Below, piece by piece: positions 36,867 to 46,401 of a stretch of 64,000 nucleotides of DNA. Below the pieces are notes generated by a model that saw only the letters and a program-made list of their open reading frames with translations, made no database searches and was not told where the DNA came from. Numbering within the stretch: the first letter of the stretch is position 1; the number at the start of each line of letters is the position of its first letter. This stretch comes from Acholoe squamosa. Taxonomy: Eukaryota > Annelida > Polychaeta > Phyllodocida > Polynoidae. The DNA lies in contig OX439040.1 of assembly GCA_949317995.1 (NCBI GenBank), forward strand, positions 52,713,186 to 52,777,185, given 5' to 3'. A program made the translations under genes and the position numbers.

Positions 36867-38964
36867 TCTGTCTAGGGTGGTCTTAAAAGACACACCCGTA
36901 GTTGATTTGGATGATGAGGAGGAGTTTGAGCCGGAGGTCGGTTGTGAACTGTTGACCATAGGACCCTCTGACAAGACTAAGAAACCTCTGGAAAAACACA
37001 TAGAAGTATCACTGGAGGGAGGTCATTCAATGGATGATGAGATCCCTGCAGCTGAGTTTCGACAAGCGCAGTGGAAAGACCCTGAATGTCGAAAACTTAT
37101 GGAATGGCGTTTAAATAACAAGTTACCCAATAACTGGGACGAAGCTCAAGCTGTTTTATGTCAGTCGGACCATATGGGAATAAATGATCATGGCATTTTG
37201 TGTAGGTATGACAACGTCCAAAAGAAGGAACCAAGACAAAAGATTATCATTGAGCCACGAATGGTGGTGCCTACCGCCCTGATAGATCGAGTGCTCTACT
37301 TGATGCATGATGATTTCTTCTGTGGCGGTCATGTGGGCATCACGGCTCTACACAATAAGTTAGTCAGGAGATTTTATTGGAAGAACCTTTTTGCAGATGC
37401 AGCAAGGTATGCCCAGTCCTGTGAAAGGTGTGCTCTGCGGAAAAGAGCCCCGCACTTTAAGTCACATGCCAAGACATGGAACACACCTCAGTTCCCTTTT
37501 CAGGTAGTACAGACAGATTATGTGGGACCGCTTAGAAAATCAGAAGGGGGATTCACTCACATACTGACCTTTATTGACCGGTTGGCCGGAGGCCTTCCCC
37601 ACCAAAGACACGACAGCCACCACCACTGCCACTTTCTTTCTGCAGAAAATTGTGTGCAGGTATGGAAAGGTGGAAAGACTTCATAGTGATCGAGGAACTA
37701 GTTACATGGCCAAGTTATTTAGAGAAATCACTAGACGGCTCATGTGTAAACAGAGCTTCACTAGTTCCCGAATGCCCCAGGGAGGCAAGGGGGATAGGCT
37801 CCCCGATGCCGTCCCTGGAACAGGCGACAGTGGACCCGCGAGGGCCCGGGGGCATGTAAAATCGGCATTTTAAGTGCAAGGGAGATACTGAAGGCCCTCA
37901 TGTCCAACGAACGATGAATTGACATCCTACTGTGGTATCGTCTAGTCGGCCTATAGTTTGGCTACCATTTTAAAAAAAGCACTGTATGAGGTTTAGTAGG
38001 TGCGCCCTCTGCAGTGTATGCCAAGTGGCTATAGGTGGTACGGAGGTGACAGCCTCCACCCCGTTGCTCCAGTGGGGCGATGAGCAGGCAAGGTTGGTGA
38101 AAACGGTCAAAGTTCGCACAGGTTAGCTAAGATCTGGCCGGATCAGACTGTCGGTTCCTACTGGGGAGTCTAACACATTCTACTGGATTTAGGGATCGCT
38201 AACGACTGGGTCACCAATTGGTCGGGTCGCATATGGTATTAAGTCCTTATTGGCTGTTTAAGGCCACCGCGCTCGGCTCAATGTACAGTCTGGCCTGTGT
38301 AAGGTTGGTATTCCATCTATACCGAGCACAGTTCTATGTGATCAGGTACTTTGAAAAGAAGGACCTGGGAAGCATGGAGGACACCATGTCCCCTGTCTCC
38401 CCTTTTATAAGGGAGAATGGTGTCGGAAAGGTTCCTAGCCTAGGTTGCGCCCATAGGATCAAGATTAGCCGTGGGAAGCCGAATGGGAATAAGCATAATG
38501 CAAGGGCAGAGCGCCTACATAAGACAATACACGATGCAATAGGCGTGTACATAGATGAGAATCATGAGAAGTGGCCTGATATGCTACCTCTAGCATTATG
38601 GTGAGCCAGATCTACCATCAGTGTTAGAACCGGATTCTCGCCGTATGCATTGTTATGCGGTCGAGACAATGTTGCCTTGGGTTATCCTGAGGACAATGGC
38701 TTTGAGGTGGTAGGTGAAGATCGAGACTGGTTCCTGAGAACCAAGCACTGCATACAAATGTTCGATGAAGTGTCTCGGCAGAATACCAAAAAGTATGAAA
38801 AGGCCATGAGAGCACGGTTGGACAAAAATACCCGACCTGTGCAACTAGAAGAGGGCGATCTGGTATACTATTATGATCCCAGTTGTGCCGAAAACAGCTT
38901 GTCCAAATTCTCTAATAGGTACAGGGGACCTTAAAGAGTTGAGGAGGCTGTAGACGACAACCGA
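36867..38964 (+). pseudogene. pol (int): Element B integrase, interrupted
   Basis: The HHCC module (GGHVGITALHNKLVRRFYW...CERCALRKRAP) and the first Asp (VVQTDYVGPL) are intact in 36877-37686. A frameshift follows near 37,590-37,680. The second Asp (HSDRGTSYM) is read in the next frame. About 0.7 kb of unrelated sequence then interrupts the core before the catalytic Glu region (AERLHKTIHDAIG) resumes. In-frame stops occur at 38602-38604 and at 38932-38934, the latter within the GP(Y/F) motif. At least four separate breaks make the gene inactive. Confidence 0.88.
37784..38483. mobile_element. Unclassified ~0.7-kb insertion in the integrase
   Basis: Integrase homology stops at ~37,784 and resumes at ~38,483. 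The insert contains a TATA-like word in a small palindrome (CCCTTTTATAAGGG near 38,400) and no ORF I recognise. CCGAATG is present near both edges and could be a target duplication, although the edges are not sharp. It could be a solo LTR or a non-autonomous element. Confidence 0.45.
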
Positions 38965-40530
38965 GTGCGACTGCGGTCATTGAGAACCGGGAGGGCCATT
39001 GATCACTTGGTAAATGTGAATAAGCTGAAGAGGGCTTATCTCAGAGAAGAGCAGGAGATACCATTGGAAGATGATGAGAAAAGTGGTAGTGATCTCGAAG
39101 AAGAGATCAGTGAACCTGAAGAGGACACAAGAGAGACTATAATGAACCAGCAAAACCGTACATGTTCCCAGAATGTAGAGCTCCAGGAGATAGAGCAACT
39201 GTCTGAGATAGAAGAGAACAGTGATGGCAGTTCAGAAGAGAATCCCAATATAAGGCTATATGAACATTCCGAACCCAGGGGCGGCGAGATATCTGGTGGC
39301 ACTCAGGCTAGTAGGGAGTGTTCACCTACCTCTGCCACGCCTCTGTTATATAAAGGGCCATCTTCACAGACAGGGGTGGTGGAAACCTATGGAGCCGATG
39401 CAGTGTTGGCAGGCAGACGACCTACAGCCCAGCTCGTCAGCTTTAGTTCGGGTGTTCCTAAAAAGCAACGCAATGTTGCCGAGGTTGAGGGTTTAGGAGA
39501 TGAGACAACCCCGTGTGGGGCACGTCCAAAGATGCAACGCAATGTTGCCGAGGTTGAGGGTTTAGGAGATAAGACGACCCCGAGCGGGGCACATCCAAAG
39601 ATACAACGCAATGTTGCCGAGGTTGAGGGTTTAGGAGATAAGACGACCCCGAGCGGGGCACGTCCAAAGATGCAACGCAATGTTGCCGAGGTTGAGGGTT
39701 TAGGAGGTAAGACGACCCCGAGAGGGGCACGTCCAAAGGTATCATCAGTGTCATTGAACAAAGAAAGTTCAAAGGACACTGATCGCTCACGAGAGAGGGC
39801 GAAAATTAAAGCTATTGAGTCGTCAAGACGACGATTACATTTTAGCACTTCAGAAAATAAGACTGAGGTGAGAGAAGGAGTTAAGACTGTAGCGTCTGCT
39901 GTCAGCGACAGTGAACCAGAGGAATTGCAAATAAACTGGGGAGAATCTATCTCTGAGGAAATTGAGGGTGAGAAAGAAAAGGCGGCGGAAGATAGTTTAG
40001 ATCACGAGAGTCTTAGCAGTGACGATGGTATAGCGAAGGGCAAGAAGACCACTAAAATTGCCGATGCCCCGAGTTCTGAAGTCATCTGCAATCCGGAGAC
40101 TCTATATCACACCGCGAAACGTCAAAAGAAGGCCGTAAATAGTTGGACTGACAAGCGATCCATTCTGCCTTTGGTGGCGGAGGAGATAGCTAGTGTCCAA
40201 AACACTCGTAAGAAACAAACACAGGCCAAACTAATAGCCTACCAGCGTGAAAAAGAGCGAGCACGTTTGGAGCGTTTAAAGAAACAACAAGAGACGCGTG
40301 AGGCCCGCGACGCGCGCCGAGAGGCTAGGAGACTAGTTCACGATACTCAAGAGTTAAAAAGGAGAGGCTTTACCGGAGACGACGAGATAGGTGCCGAGAA
40401 TGTAATAACGGCATTGGAACCTGGTCCTAAAAATGTCAGAATTTCTCCAGTAACAGAGACCTGGGATTCCTTATTGGACACTATCACTGAAGACAGTGGG
40501 AGTGAGTCCGACTATGAGAGCGATATATAA
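38965..40530 (+). CDS. Element B integrase tail ORF with four 23-residue repeats
   Basis: 521 codons in the same frame as the integrase C-terminus; it continues past the stop at 38932-38934 (VRLRSLRTGRAIDHLVNVNKLKRAYL), so it is the C-terminal extension of integrase. It is highly charged, with acidic blocks, a 4 x 23-residue repeat and an Arg/Lys/Glu-rich helix (REKERARLERLKKQQETREA) near residues 430-460, ending acidic (EDSGSESDYESDI). No known domain. Such tails can direct integration or bind host factors, but that is inference. Confidence 0.6.
   Translation: MRLRSLRTGRAIDHLVNVNKLKRAYLREEQEIPLEDDEKSGSDLEEEISEPEEDTRETIMNQQNRTCSQNVELQEIEQLSEIEENSDGSSEENPNIRLYEHSEPRGGEISGGTQASRECSPTSATPLLYKGPSSQTGVVETYGADAVLAGRRPTAQLVSFSSGVPKKQRNVAEVEGLGDETTPCGARPKMQRNVAEVEGLGDKTTPSGAHPKIQRNVAEVEGLGDKTTPSGARPKMQRNVAEVEGLGGKTTPRGARPKVSSVSLNKESSKDTDRSRERAKIKAIESSRRRLHFSTSENKTEVREGVKTVASAVSDSEPEELQINWGESISEEIEGEKEKAAEDSLDHESLSSDDGIAKGKKTTKIADAPSSEVICNPETLYHTAKRQKKAVNSWTDKRSILPLVAEEIASVQNTRKKQTQAKLIAYQREKERARLERLKKQQETREARDARREARRLVHDTQELKRRGFTGDDEIGAENVITALEPGPKNVRISPVTETWDSLLDTITEDSGSESDYESDI
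39460..39735 (+). repeat. 69-bp in-frame tandem repeat, four units
   Basis: Units start at 39460, 39529, 39598 and 39667. Each encodes a 23-residue block beginning K(K/M/I)QRNVAEVEGLG, then (D/G)(E/K)TTP and ending ARP or AHP. The near identity of the DNA shows recent expansion, with the reading frame kept. Confidence 0.95.
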
Positions 40531-40951
40531 GGGTCGCTTAACTGGAGGGATGCTTCAGTTGGGAGAGCGAGTCCAGAGAGGACACATGCCTTTAACACTC
40601 TCGAGTGAGAGTATTATAGAGATGTTGATCGTTGCTGAATATAAGGAGGAAGTACTTGTTGAATGAAAAGTGGGTGAAAGTGTGTATGCCGGCAGAGTGA
40701 TTGGTAAGTTTAAAGAATTATGTTTTATTAAGTTAGAAAACCCAAGAAATTTGTCGCGAGCATTCCAGTACCATCCAAAGAATTCTGAAGGAGTATTAAG
40801 AAACCTGACTGAATCATTTGGATTCAGCAGAGAATCATAAGGGCTGAATTTCGGATTATCGTTGTAACTTTTGGTTAGAAAGGAGTTTTTTTTGACAAAG
40901 GGGGCCTACCTAGTTAAATTTTAGTATTATTAAAAAAAAAAAAAATCAGTT

Positions 40952-41392
40952 GTGGCAAAAGGAAGTGTTCTTGACCAGTCTGAAAATATGAGTGCACCTG
41001 AGGGTGTTAGTGAACCCCAGTTGGAGGACAGTGAGGTTGGGGAATCAACTAACAGCAATGAACCTATGCTGAGGTGTCATAGACTCTCAGGGAGCGCGCG
41101 GTTACCTGAGTATGGAACTCCTGAGGCAGCAGGATTAGATTTATTCAGTGATCAAACTCACTGGATTCCCGTGGGTGAGAGAGGTGCTATTGCCACCGGA
41201 ATAGCCTGGGAAATCCCAAAAGGGTGTTATGTACGCATCGCACCACATTCAAGTTTGGCATTGCGATATTCCATTGATATTGCCGCAGGGGTGATTGATA
41301 GGGACTATAGGGGCATGATATGTGTGCTGAAGGTTTCTGAAGTAGGCAGTACTTACCAAGGAACCGGAAGCTCTGGATCCACGGGACAGTAG
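40952..41392 (+). pseudogene. dut: Element B dUTPase, lacking motif 4
   Basis: dUTPase removes dUTP so that uracil is not built into viral DNA. Motif 1 (AAGLDLFS), motif 2 (PHSSLAL) and motif 3 (GVIDRDYRG) are clear. Motif 4 (normally GDRIAQ-like) is missing, and a degenerate motif 5 (GTGSSGSTG) follows at once, so ~40-50 residues appear deleted between 41,330 and 41,360. There is an unconserved N-terminal extension. The gene lies downstream of the integrase, a position known for dUTPase in some lentiviruses, but it is rare in Ty3/Gypsy elements. Confidence 0.88.
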
Positions 41393-41804
41393 TGGAGAAT
41401 TGAAATTCTAAGAAGGGGTTATTAAACGGTGGTGAATGTAATTTTGAGGGAAAGATCATTTGTAAGAAAAGTATCTGTGTTTGGTTTTAGGAAATTTTGA
41501 GTTAAAAAAAAAAAAGATTTTTTTGGGCTTGGCGCGGGTGCCGACGAGTATACTCATATTCGTAATTACCCCCTCCCACCTAGGCTTGAAAAGGGACAGC
41601 CCTCATATAAAGAAAAGGTGACCGGTGGCCGCTCTTCAGATGTGCTTGGAATCTCGAGGAGTTCACTTCATGAAAATTTGGAACTGAAGTGGAACACTTA
41701 ATTGCTGGGACCTTTGGTGAAGTTAATGGAAAGAACTTAACTGACAAGACTTCTGGACTTTGGGAATAGGAATTTGGAATGAGGTTTGAGAGAATACAGA
41801 CATC

Positions 41805-42435
41805 ATGAACTCCACACCAGGTGTCGGTGTTGTGGATATTGATGCACCCGCTCTAGGGTCTTCGCCCCCAACCAAAACTATTGTGGTGGAAACCACATTG
41901 TTTGCCCTGAAAGTCTTGATGTTTTGTATTTACCATGCCGGGTAAATATTCTAGGGCGACAGAATTTGACAAATGGAAGAACGGGGCAGATGACCATTGG
42001 AAGTACTAATCTGCAGGGGAAGCAATGCATTATAATGCCCTATATGATTGGGGATATTAAAGAAACCAGCATGACCGGAAGGTGCGTATGTGTTGAGTGT
42101 TTAAGGACACTGGCCGATAAGGCGTGGTTAAATCAACGTGATGTAATATCGACCATTTGGGAGGAGACGTCCTGCCCGATGATAATAACCACCTGCCCAC
42201 CAGCTTCCTGGGGACATTGTTAAAAAAAACACACACAATAACAATAGCAATTCAAAACAGTATGGGACAATGTTTGGAGATTTTGTGTTGTATGTCAGTT
42301 GAGGACAAAGCCGAAGAAGATATCTGTGAGCCCTACCATCAAAGGCGCGCAGGTAAAAGAACTGTTGTATATTTGGGTCCCTCGGTAAAAAGGAGGGACA
42401 ATTTAGATAGTGCTAGGAAAAGACGGAGAGAGTAG
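41805..42435 (+). pseudogene. Cys-rich accessory ORF of element B with basic C-terminus
   Basis: Coding-like sequence moves from frame 3 (Met at 41805) to frame 2 (41924-42223) to frame 1 (42157-42435). It has a cluster of cysteines (CVCVECL, later CC) and ends in a basic run (KRRDNLDSARKRRRE), suggesting a small nuclear or nucleic-acid-binding accessory protein. Two frame changes mean it is broken or spliced. The family is unknown. It converges tail-to-tail with the antisense ORF, 42 bp apart. Confidence 0.4.
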
Positions 42436-42477
42436 AAACAGGAGGAGGACCTCCAACTTACATGTGGAAGCGGTGTT

Positions 42478-43553
42478 CTAATAAGTGCTGGATGCCTCGT
42501 CTCCCGAGGACTCTACCTCAATAGGGCCTTCCTCTTTGAAGAAGGGCACCGTCGAGGATCGAGGCGAGGATGAGCGCGATTCCTGGGTGGTAGACAGTAG
42601 TGGGTCCGCCCCAGAACCAACAGCAGCGGAGGAGGATCCTCTGTGAGAACCGGGATCCTCGGATTTCTGTCTCTTAGTGGATTTCAGAGGGTTTGGCTTT
42701 CTGTGGCGGCGCTTGGAACCAGTACCTGGCTCCGAGGAGGTTGATGATGGTTTCGGTAGGGTTTGAGAAGGTCCCTGTGAGGATGGTCAGCTTACTGGAG
42801 GTCGTTGAGTGATGGCAGCGGAAGAGAACACTTCGGTTGGAGAAGCCACCGATAACACCTCCGACGTAATGGCCTGAATGGTGGACGGAGTCATATCCAG
42901 AGAAGTCCGAAAGGCCAGTGGGATTCCGACAGAGGCGGCGGATATTGAGGAACCGGGTACTCCTGTGGTGTTCAAGGGAATGCTGAAAACCTCGGTGCCT
43001 GCCTCACTCTGGGAATAGTAAGGAGCAAAGAAGGCCTCCAAGCCAAACGAGACATTGTAGCGCTGAGAGGTAGGTGGTGTACTATGAAGAATTGCAGTAT
43101 CATTTGAGGTTGGAGATGAAGGAGGAGCTCCCAGTGCGGCAGGGGCCCTGGTAGTGGCGTGAACCGTCGGAGTAGATGGTACCGAGCGCGCCTGAACGCG
43201 GGGCTCCGTTACCACGGATGCCTCAGCAAGGGGAACCACTGAGTAAACTCCTGGAGGCCACCGGCCCGCGGGGGCACCCATAAAAGGGGCACCATCAAAC
43301 CAACAGCAGCGTAGGAAATGGTTGGTATCTCTGGGTACCCCACAGAATAAATGTGCATGATATCCTCATAGGATAAATCCGAGGTGGCTGAGCTGTTTGG
43401 CACCAGTCGCGCATTTATGGTGAACTCAGGGTTCTGGAGAGAAACATCTGTATTGAACGGGATGGTCAGAGCTATGGTGCAGTCTTCTGGTAAGAAGGCG
43501 GTAGGAACTATCAAGCGCACATTGGGGCTTACAAGAATGCTTCTGAACTCCAT
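42478..43553 (-). pseudogene. Antisense ORF of element B with nuclear-localisation-like motif
   Basis: On the minus strand, a Met at 43553 opens 115 codons. A second frame overlaps it (43281-42787) and continues past an in-frame TGA (42787-42789) to TAG at 42478. The N-terminal part looks folded (VRLIVPTAFLPEDCTIALTI). The middle is Ser/Thr/Pro-rich. The last hundred residues hold a basic cluster (SKRRHRKPNPLKSTKRQK) and an acidic end (EEGPIEVESSGDE). A TATA-like TTTATAG lies ~120 bp upstream (near 43,678). Codon-like structure over ~1 kb with no sense ORF over it supports a real gene. HTLV HBZ is an antisense precedent, without any sequence similarity claimed. Confidence 0.5.
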
Positions 43554-43825
43554 GGTGTGCTGGTGAGCAGTTCAAGACAGAGTGACCGGAAAAGAGGGAA
43601 TTAGTGAGGTATATGTCCTTGTTTAGCAGGAAGCTGAACACCATTAGTAGATAAAGAGGGCTGGCCATTGGGTGAACTATAAAACTTGAAGATTGACAAA
43701 TTTAAGTGTCCCCACTTGATACCACCTTATCAGTAACCACCCTGCGCAGTAAGTGACAAATGAAAGACATGTCATGGTCTCTCGAGAGTGAAATGTCTGC
43801 CGAGTAAAAAAAAAATCTTTCACTT

Positions 43826-44527
43826 ATGAAAGAATCTAGCATGTCAGATCTAGCTTCCCATGAGAATTCTAAAGATTGTCAGAGAGTTACGGACCATTAT
43901 GGTTGGATAGCATCATTTTGTTTAGCAGGCATATTCCTATTAGTGATCGCAGTATTATGGAGGCACCTGGTGGTGGTGAAAAGAAAAATCAAAGGCGATG
44001 GTTTATATTTGCAGATAGTGACTGATTTTATGTGGGAAAGCATTAAAATAGGTGAGGCTTGTGTACCTAGCGAGCAATTATTTCTGGCTGAGACCTCTAA
44101 ATCTTTGATCATCGAAATTGATTTGGTGATTGGGTGTTGTGAATGTAAGGCCTGGATAGAATGGGGTCAAGAATTAAGAGCCATTAATACCCCTGCACGA
44201 TCAGAGGCAAGACGATTTGTACTACCAAAATATTTGAATCTCACCAAGAAATTGGCTAGAGAATTGGAGCGGGAAAATGGAAATGTGCGTCTTGCCAGGT
44301 TGGTACGCCAGGTGGCTGGCCTAACATCTGTGATCCCTAAAGGTACACCCATGATCACTAGCGACGGTTGGTCTGCTGTTGGGGCAGAATTACAAATCGT
44401 AAGTACTAGCCTAAAAAGATCATATAAAGAAGCCAGACATCACAAGGAGCGGAAAAGTGCCAGAAAAGGGGGAGAGAATTCCCAAGCATCCACCAGTAAA
44501 AGAAGGGACATCGAGTTGAAAGAATAA
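43826..44527 (+). CDS. Element B membrane ORF (single TM plus cytoplasmic-type domain)
   Basis: 233 codons, ending 11 bp before the envelope start. Residues ~28-50 are hydrophobic (WIASFCLAGIFLLVIAVLW) and are followed by KRKIKG, which predicts N-out/C-in. About 110 residues of beta-like sequence follow (LYLQIVTDFMW, SLIIEIDLVIGCCECKAWIEW), then a helical basic tail. Length, TM position and order match the ORF at 16625-17464 of element A, although it lies upstream rather than downstream of env. The frame is intact. Function unknown. Confidence 0.7.
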   Translation: MKESSMSDLASHENSKDCQRVTDHYGWIASFCLAGIFLLVIAVLWRHLVVVKRKIKGDGLYLQIVTDFMWESIKIGEACVPSEQLFLAETSKSLIIEIDLVIGCCECKAWIEWGQELRAINTPARSEARRFVLPKYLNLTKKLARELERENGNVRLARLVRQVAGLTSVIPKGTPMITSDGWSAVGAELQIVSTSLKRSYKEARHHKERKSARKGGENSQASTSKRRDIELKE

Positions 44528-44538
44528 AATATAGCAAC

Positions 44539-46401
44539 ATGAAGATTGCAAGAATAGGGCTGATTTGCATTATTGCGATTATTATAGGAGTGGAAGCCAC
44601 AACTCCAAGACTGAGTGTGGAACATGTATTCTTTAGACAGAAAGCCATAGTGCACACTACCAGATCACAATGGGTCATAAGCCTGGTCCTGGATTTAAAC
44701 CTGTATGAAAAATACCTACTGTTCACCAATGAGACCATACGCTCAGCCCGGGATAAGGCTGAAAAGGCCATGCCTTATTTTAGGAGGTTGTATGACGATG
44801 GCGGTTTTAGAAACCAAGCATTGGAAAAGAATAAAAGATTTTTCAGTGAGGCCTGGGCGTCAATTGAACAAACTCTTTTCAAGTACACCACCATTTTAAA
44901 GGAACAACTGAATGAATTGAGTATCATTGACAGTATCCATAACAAGAATTGGAGGGACTTTCAGGAATTGAAAAGAATTGGCCATGTTTACATGGGTATC
45001 TCCTGTGTGGGTCATAATGTGTCTCTTAAGGAGGACAATCGAATGGTCACTCAGGCTCCAATTTTAGAACAGAGAGCCAGGAAGGCTAGTCAAGCACTTC
45101 CACCAAGACGGGGACGCTCAAAGAGACTAGTGGGAGCTGTCTTGGGAGGACTGGCAGGACTGACTTCTGTATTCAGTATCTTTTCTACTTATCAATTGAG
45201 AGCCGAGATAGGTCATTTACGAAGAAATCAGGAAGTGTTGAGATCCGTAGTTAAAGAGGGACTATTAATGGTAAATTTGACCAGAATGGAGGTAAAGGAG
45301 AATAAGGTGAAAATTAATCAAGTGATCGAGACCTTGGGTAAACTCATCACTGAATTTAGGGCCGAGTTAATACCTATGAGGAAATTTGTGATCACCAGTG
45401 GCCAAATGCGTACCAATCTGGGAAAACTGAGAGACCTGGTGTCAGCCGAGTCAGATCTAATGAATGAACTTTTCAGAAAGGTAGATCAGTTAGCAGATCA
45501 GAAATTGACACCTACCATACTGCCTGCTCCAGAGTTGGTGCAAATATTAAAGGGGGTTGAGTTAGAATTGCCACCTGGATTGATGTTACGACAAGATCCT
45601 AGAGAAAGACCATTTTATTATTATAAAGTGCTCACTACCAATACGGTAGCATTGGATGGCACGCTCTTGGTAGGCATTGAGGTACCATTATTGGATGTTT
45701 CCAGAAAACTAAGAGTCATGGAAGCCTTGGAGCTTCCAGTTCCGTATTCTGGGACCGAGTTGACCGCAGCTTATGAATTGGAATTTCATAATTTTGCCAT
45801 CTCCGAGGATGGAAGACAGTACATGGTTTTGACCTTGGAAGACCAGTTAGAATGCTCACAGAGGGACATCAAATACTGTTCTCTCACATCAGCTATACAA
45901 GAGACCAACAGGCACTCTTATTGCACATTGGCCTTGTACCAAAGAGATGCGCGTAAAATTGAAACTTTGTGTCAGGTTAAGGTATCTAACAAGGTCAAAT
46001 TACCAGTAGCACATTATGTGTCTGATGGAGAGTGGCTCGTGGCTACCGGAACATCTTTTAATATGAGGAAGCACTGTGGCACCAATGAGGATGCCAAAAT
46101 AATAACAGTGGCACCTCCCTACACAGTCATAAGGCTAGGGTCCGGATGCAATGCACTTGCTGATGTACTGGAATTGCCTATATACTTCAAAAGACGGCAA
46201 GAGTATCATGTTATGCGTGAGGATAGAATAGTAACTCCGCCTAAAAATGTGAAAATGACCGAATTGACCATTTGGAGAGATATGGGTGACCGGCGCCACA
46301 ATCTCATGGAACATTTGACTAAACTCGGCGACATTGAAGGGCAGCCCATACAGGCTCTGATTGAAAAGTTAGATGACATGGAGGCATATATCTATATATG
46401 A
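44539..46401 (+). CDS. env: Element B envelope glycoprotein with furin-type site
   Basis: 620 codons. Residues 1-20 are a signal peptide (ARIGLICIIAIIIGVEA). A furin-type RSKR at residues 193-196 is followed by a fusion-peptide-like stretch (LVGAVLGGLAGLTSVFSIFS) and long helices. The C-terminal third has the Cys pattern of errantivirus/baculovirus F-like envelopes (LECSQRDIKYC, YCTLALYQRD). The frame is intact. Oddly there is no hydrophobic anchor at the C-terminus: the protein ends DDMEAYIYI. The anchor may have been lost, or the neighbouring membrane ORF may retain it. Confidence 0.82.
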   Translation: MKIARIGLICIIAIIIGVEATTPRLSVEHVFFRQKAIVHTTRSQWVISLVLDLNLYEKYLLFTNETIRSARDKAEKAMPYFRRLYDDGGFRNQALEKNKRFFSEAWASIEQTLFKYTTILKEQLNELSIIDSIHNKNWRDFQELKRIGHVYMGISCVGHNVSLKEDNRMVTQAPILEQRARKASQALPPRRGRSKRLVGAVLGGLAGLTSVFSIFSTYQLRAEIGHLRRNQEVLRSVVKEGLLMVNLTRMEVKENKVKINQVIETLGKLITEFRAELIPMRKFVITSGQMRTNLGKLRDLVSAESDLMNELFRKVDQLADQKLTPTILPAPELVQILKGVELELPPGLMLRQDPRERPFYYYKVLTTNTVALDGTLLVGIEVPLLDVSRKLRVMEALELPVPYSGTELTAAYELEFHNFAISEDGRQYMVLTLEDQLECSQRDIKYCSLTSAIQETNRHSYCTLALYQRDARKIETLCQVKVSNKVKLPVAHYVSDGEWLVATGTSFNMRKHCGTNEDAKIITVAPPYTVIRLGSGCNALADVLELPIYFKRRQEYHVMREDRIVTPPKNVKMTELTIWRDMGDRRHNLMEHLTKLGDIEGQPIQALIEKLDDMEAYIYI

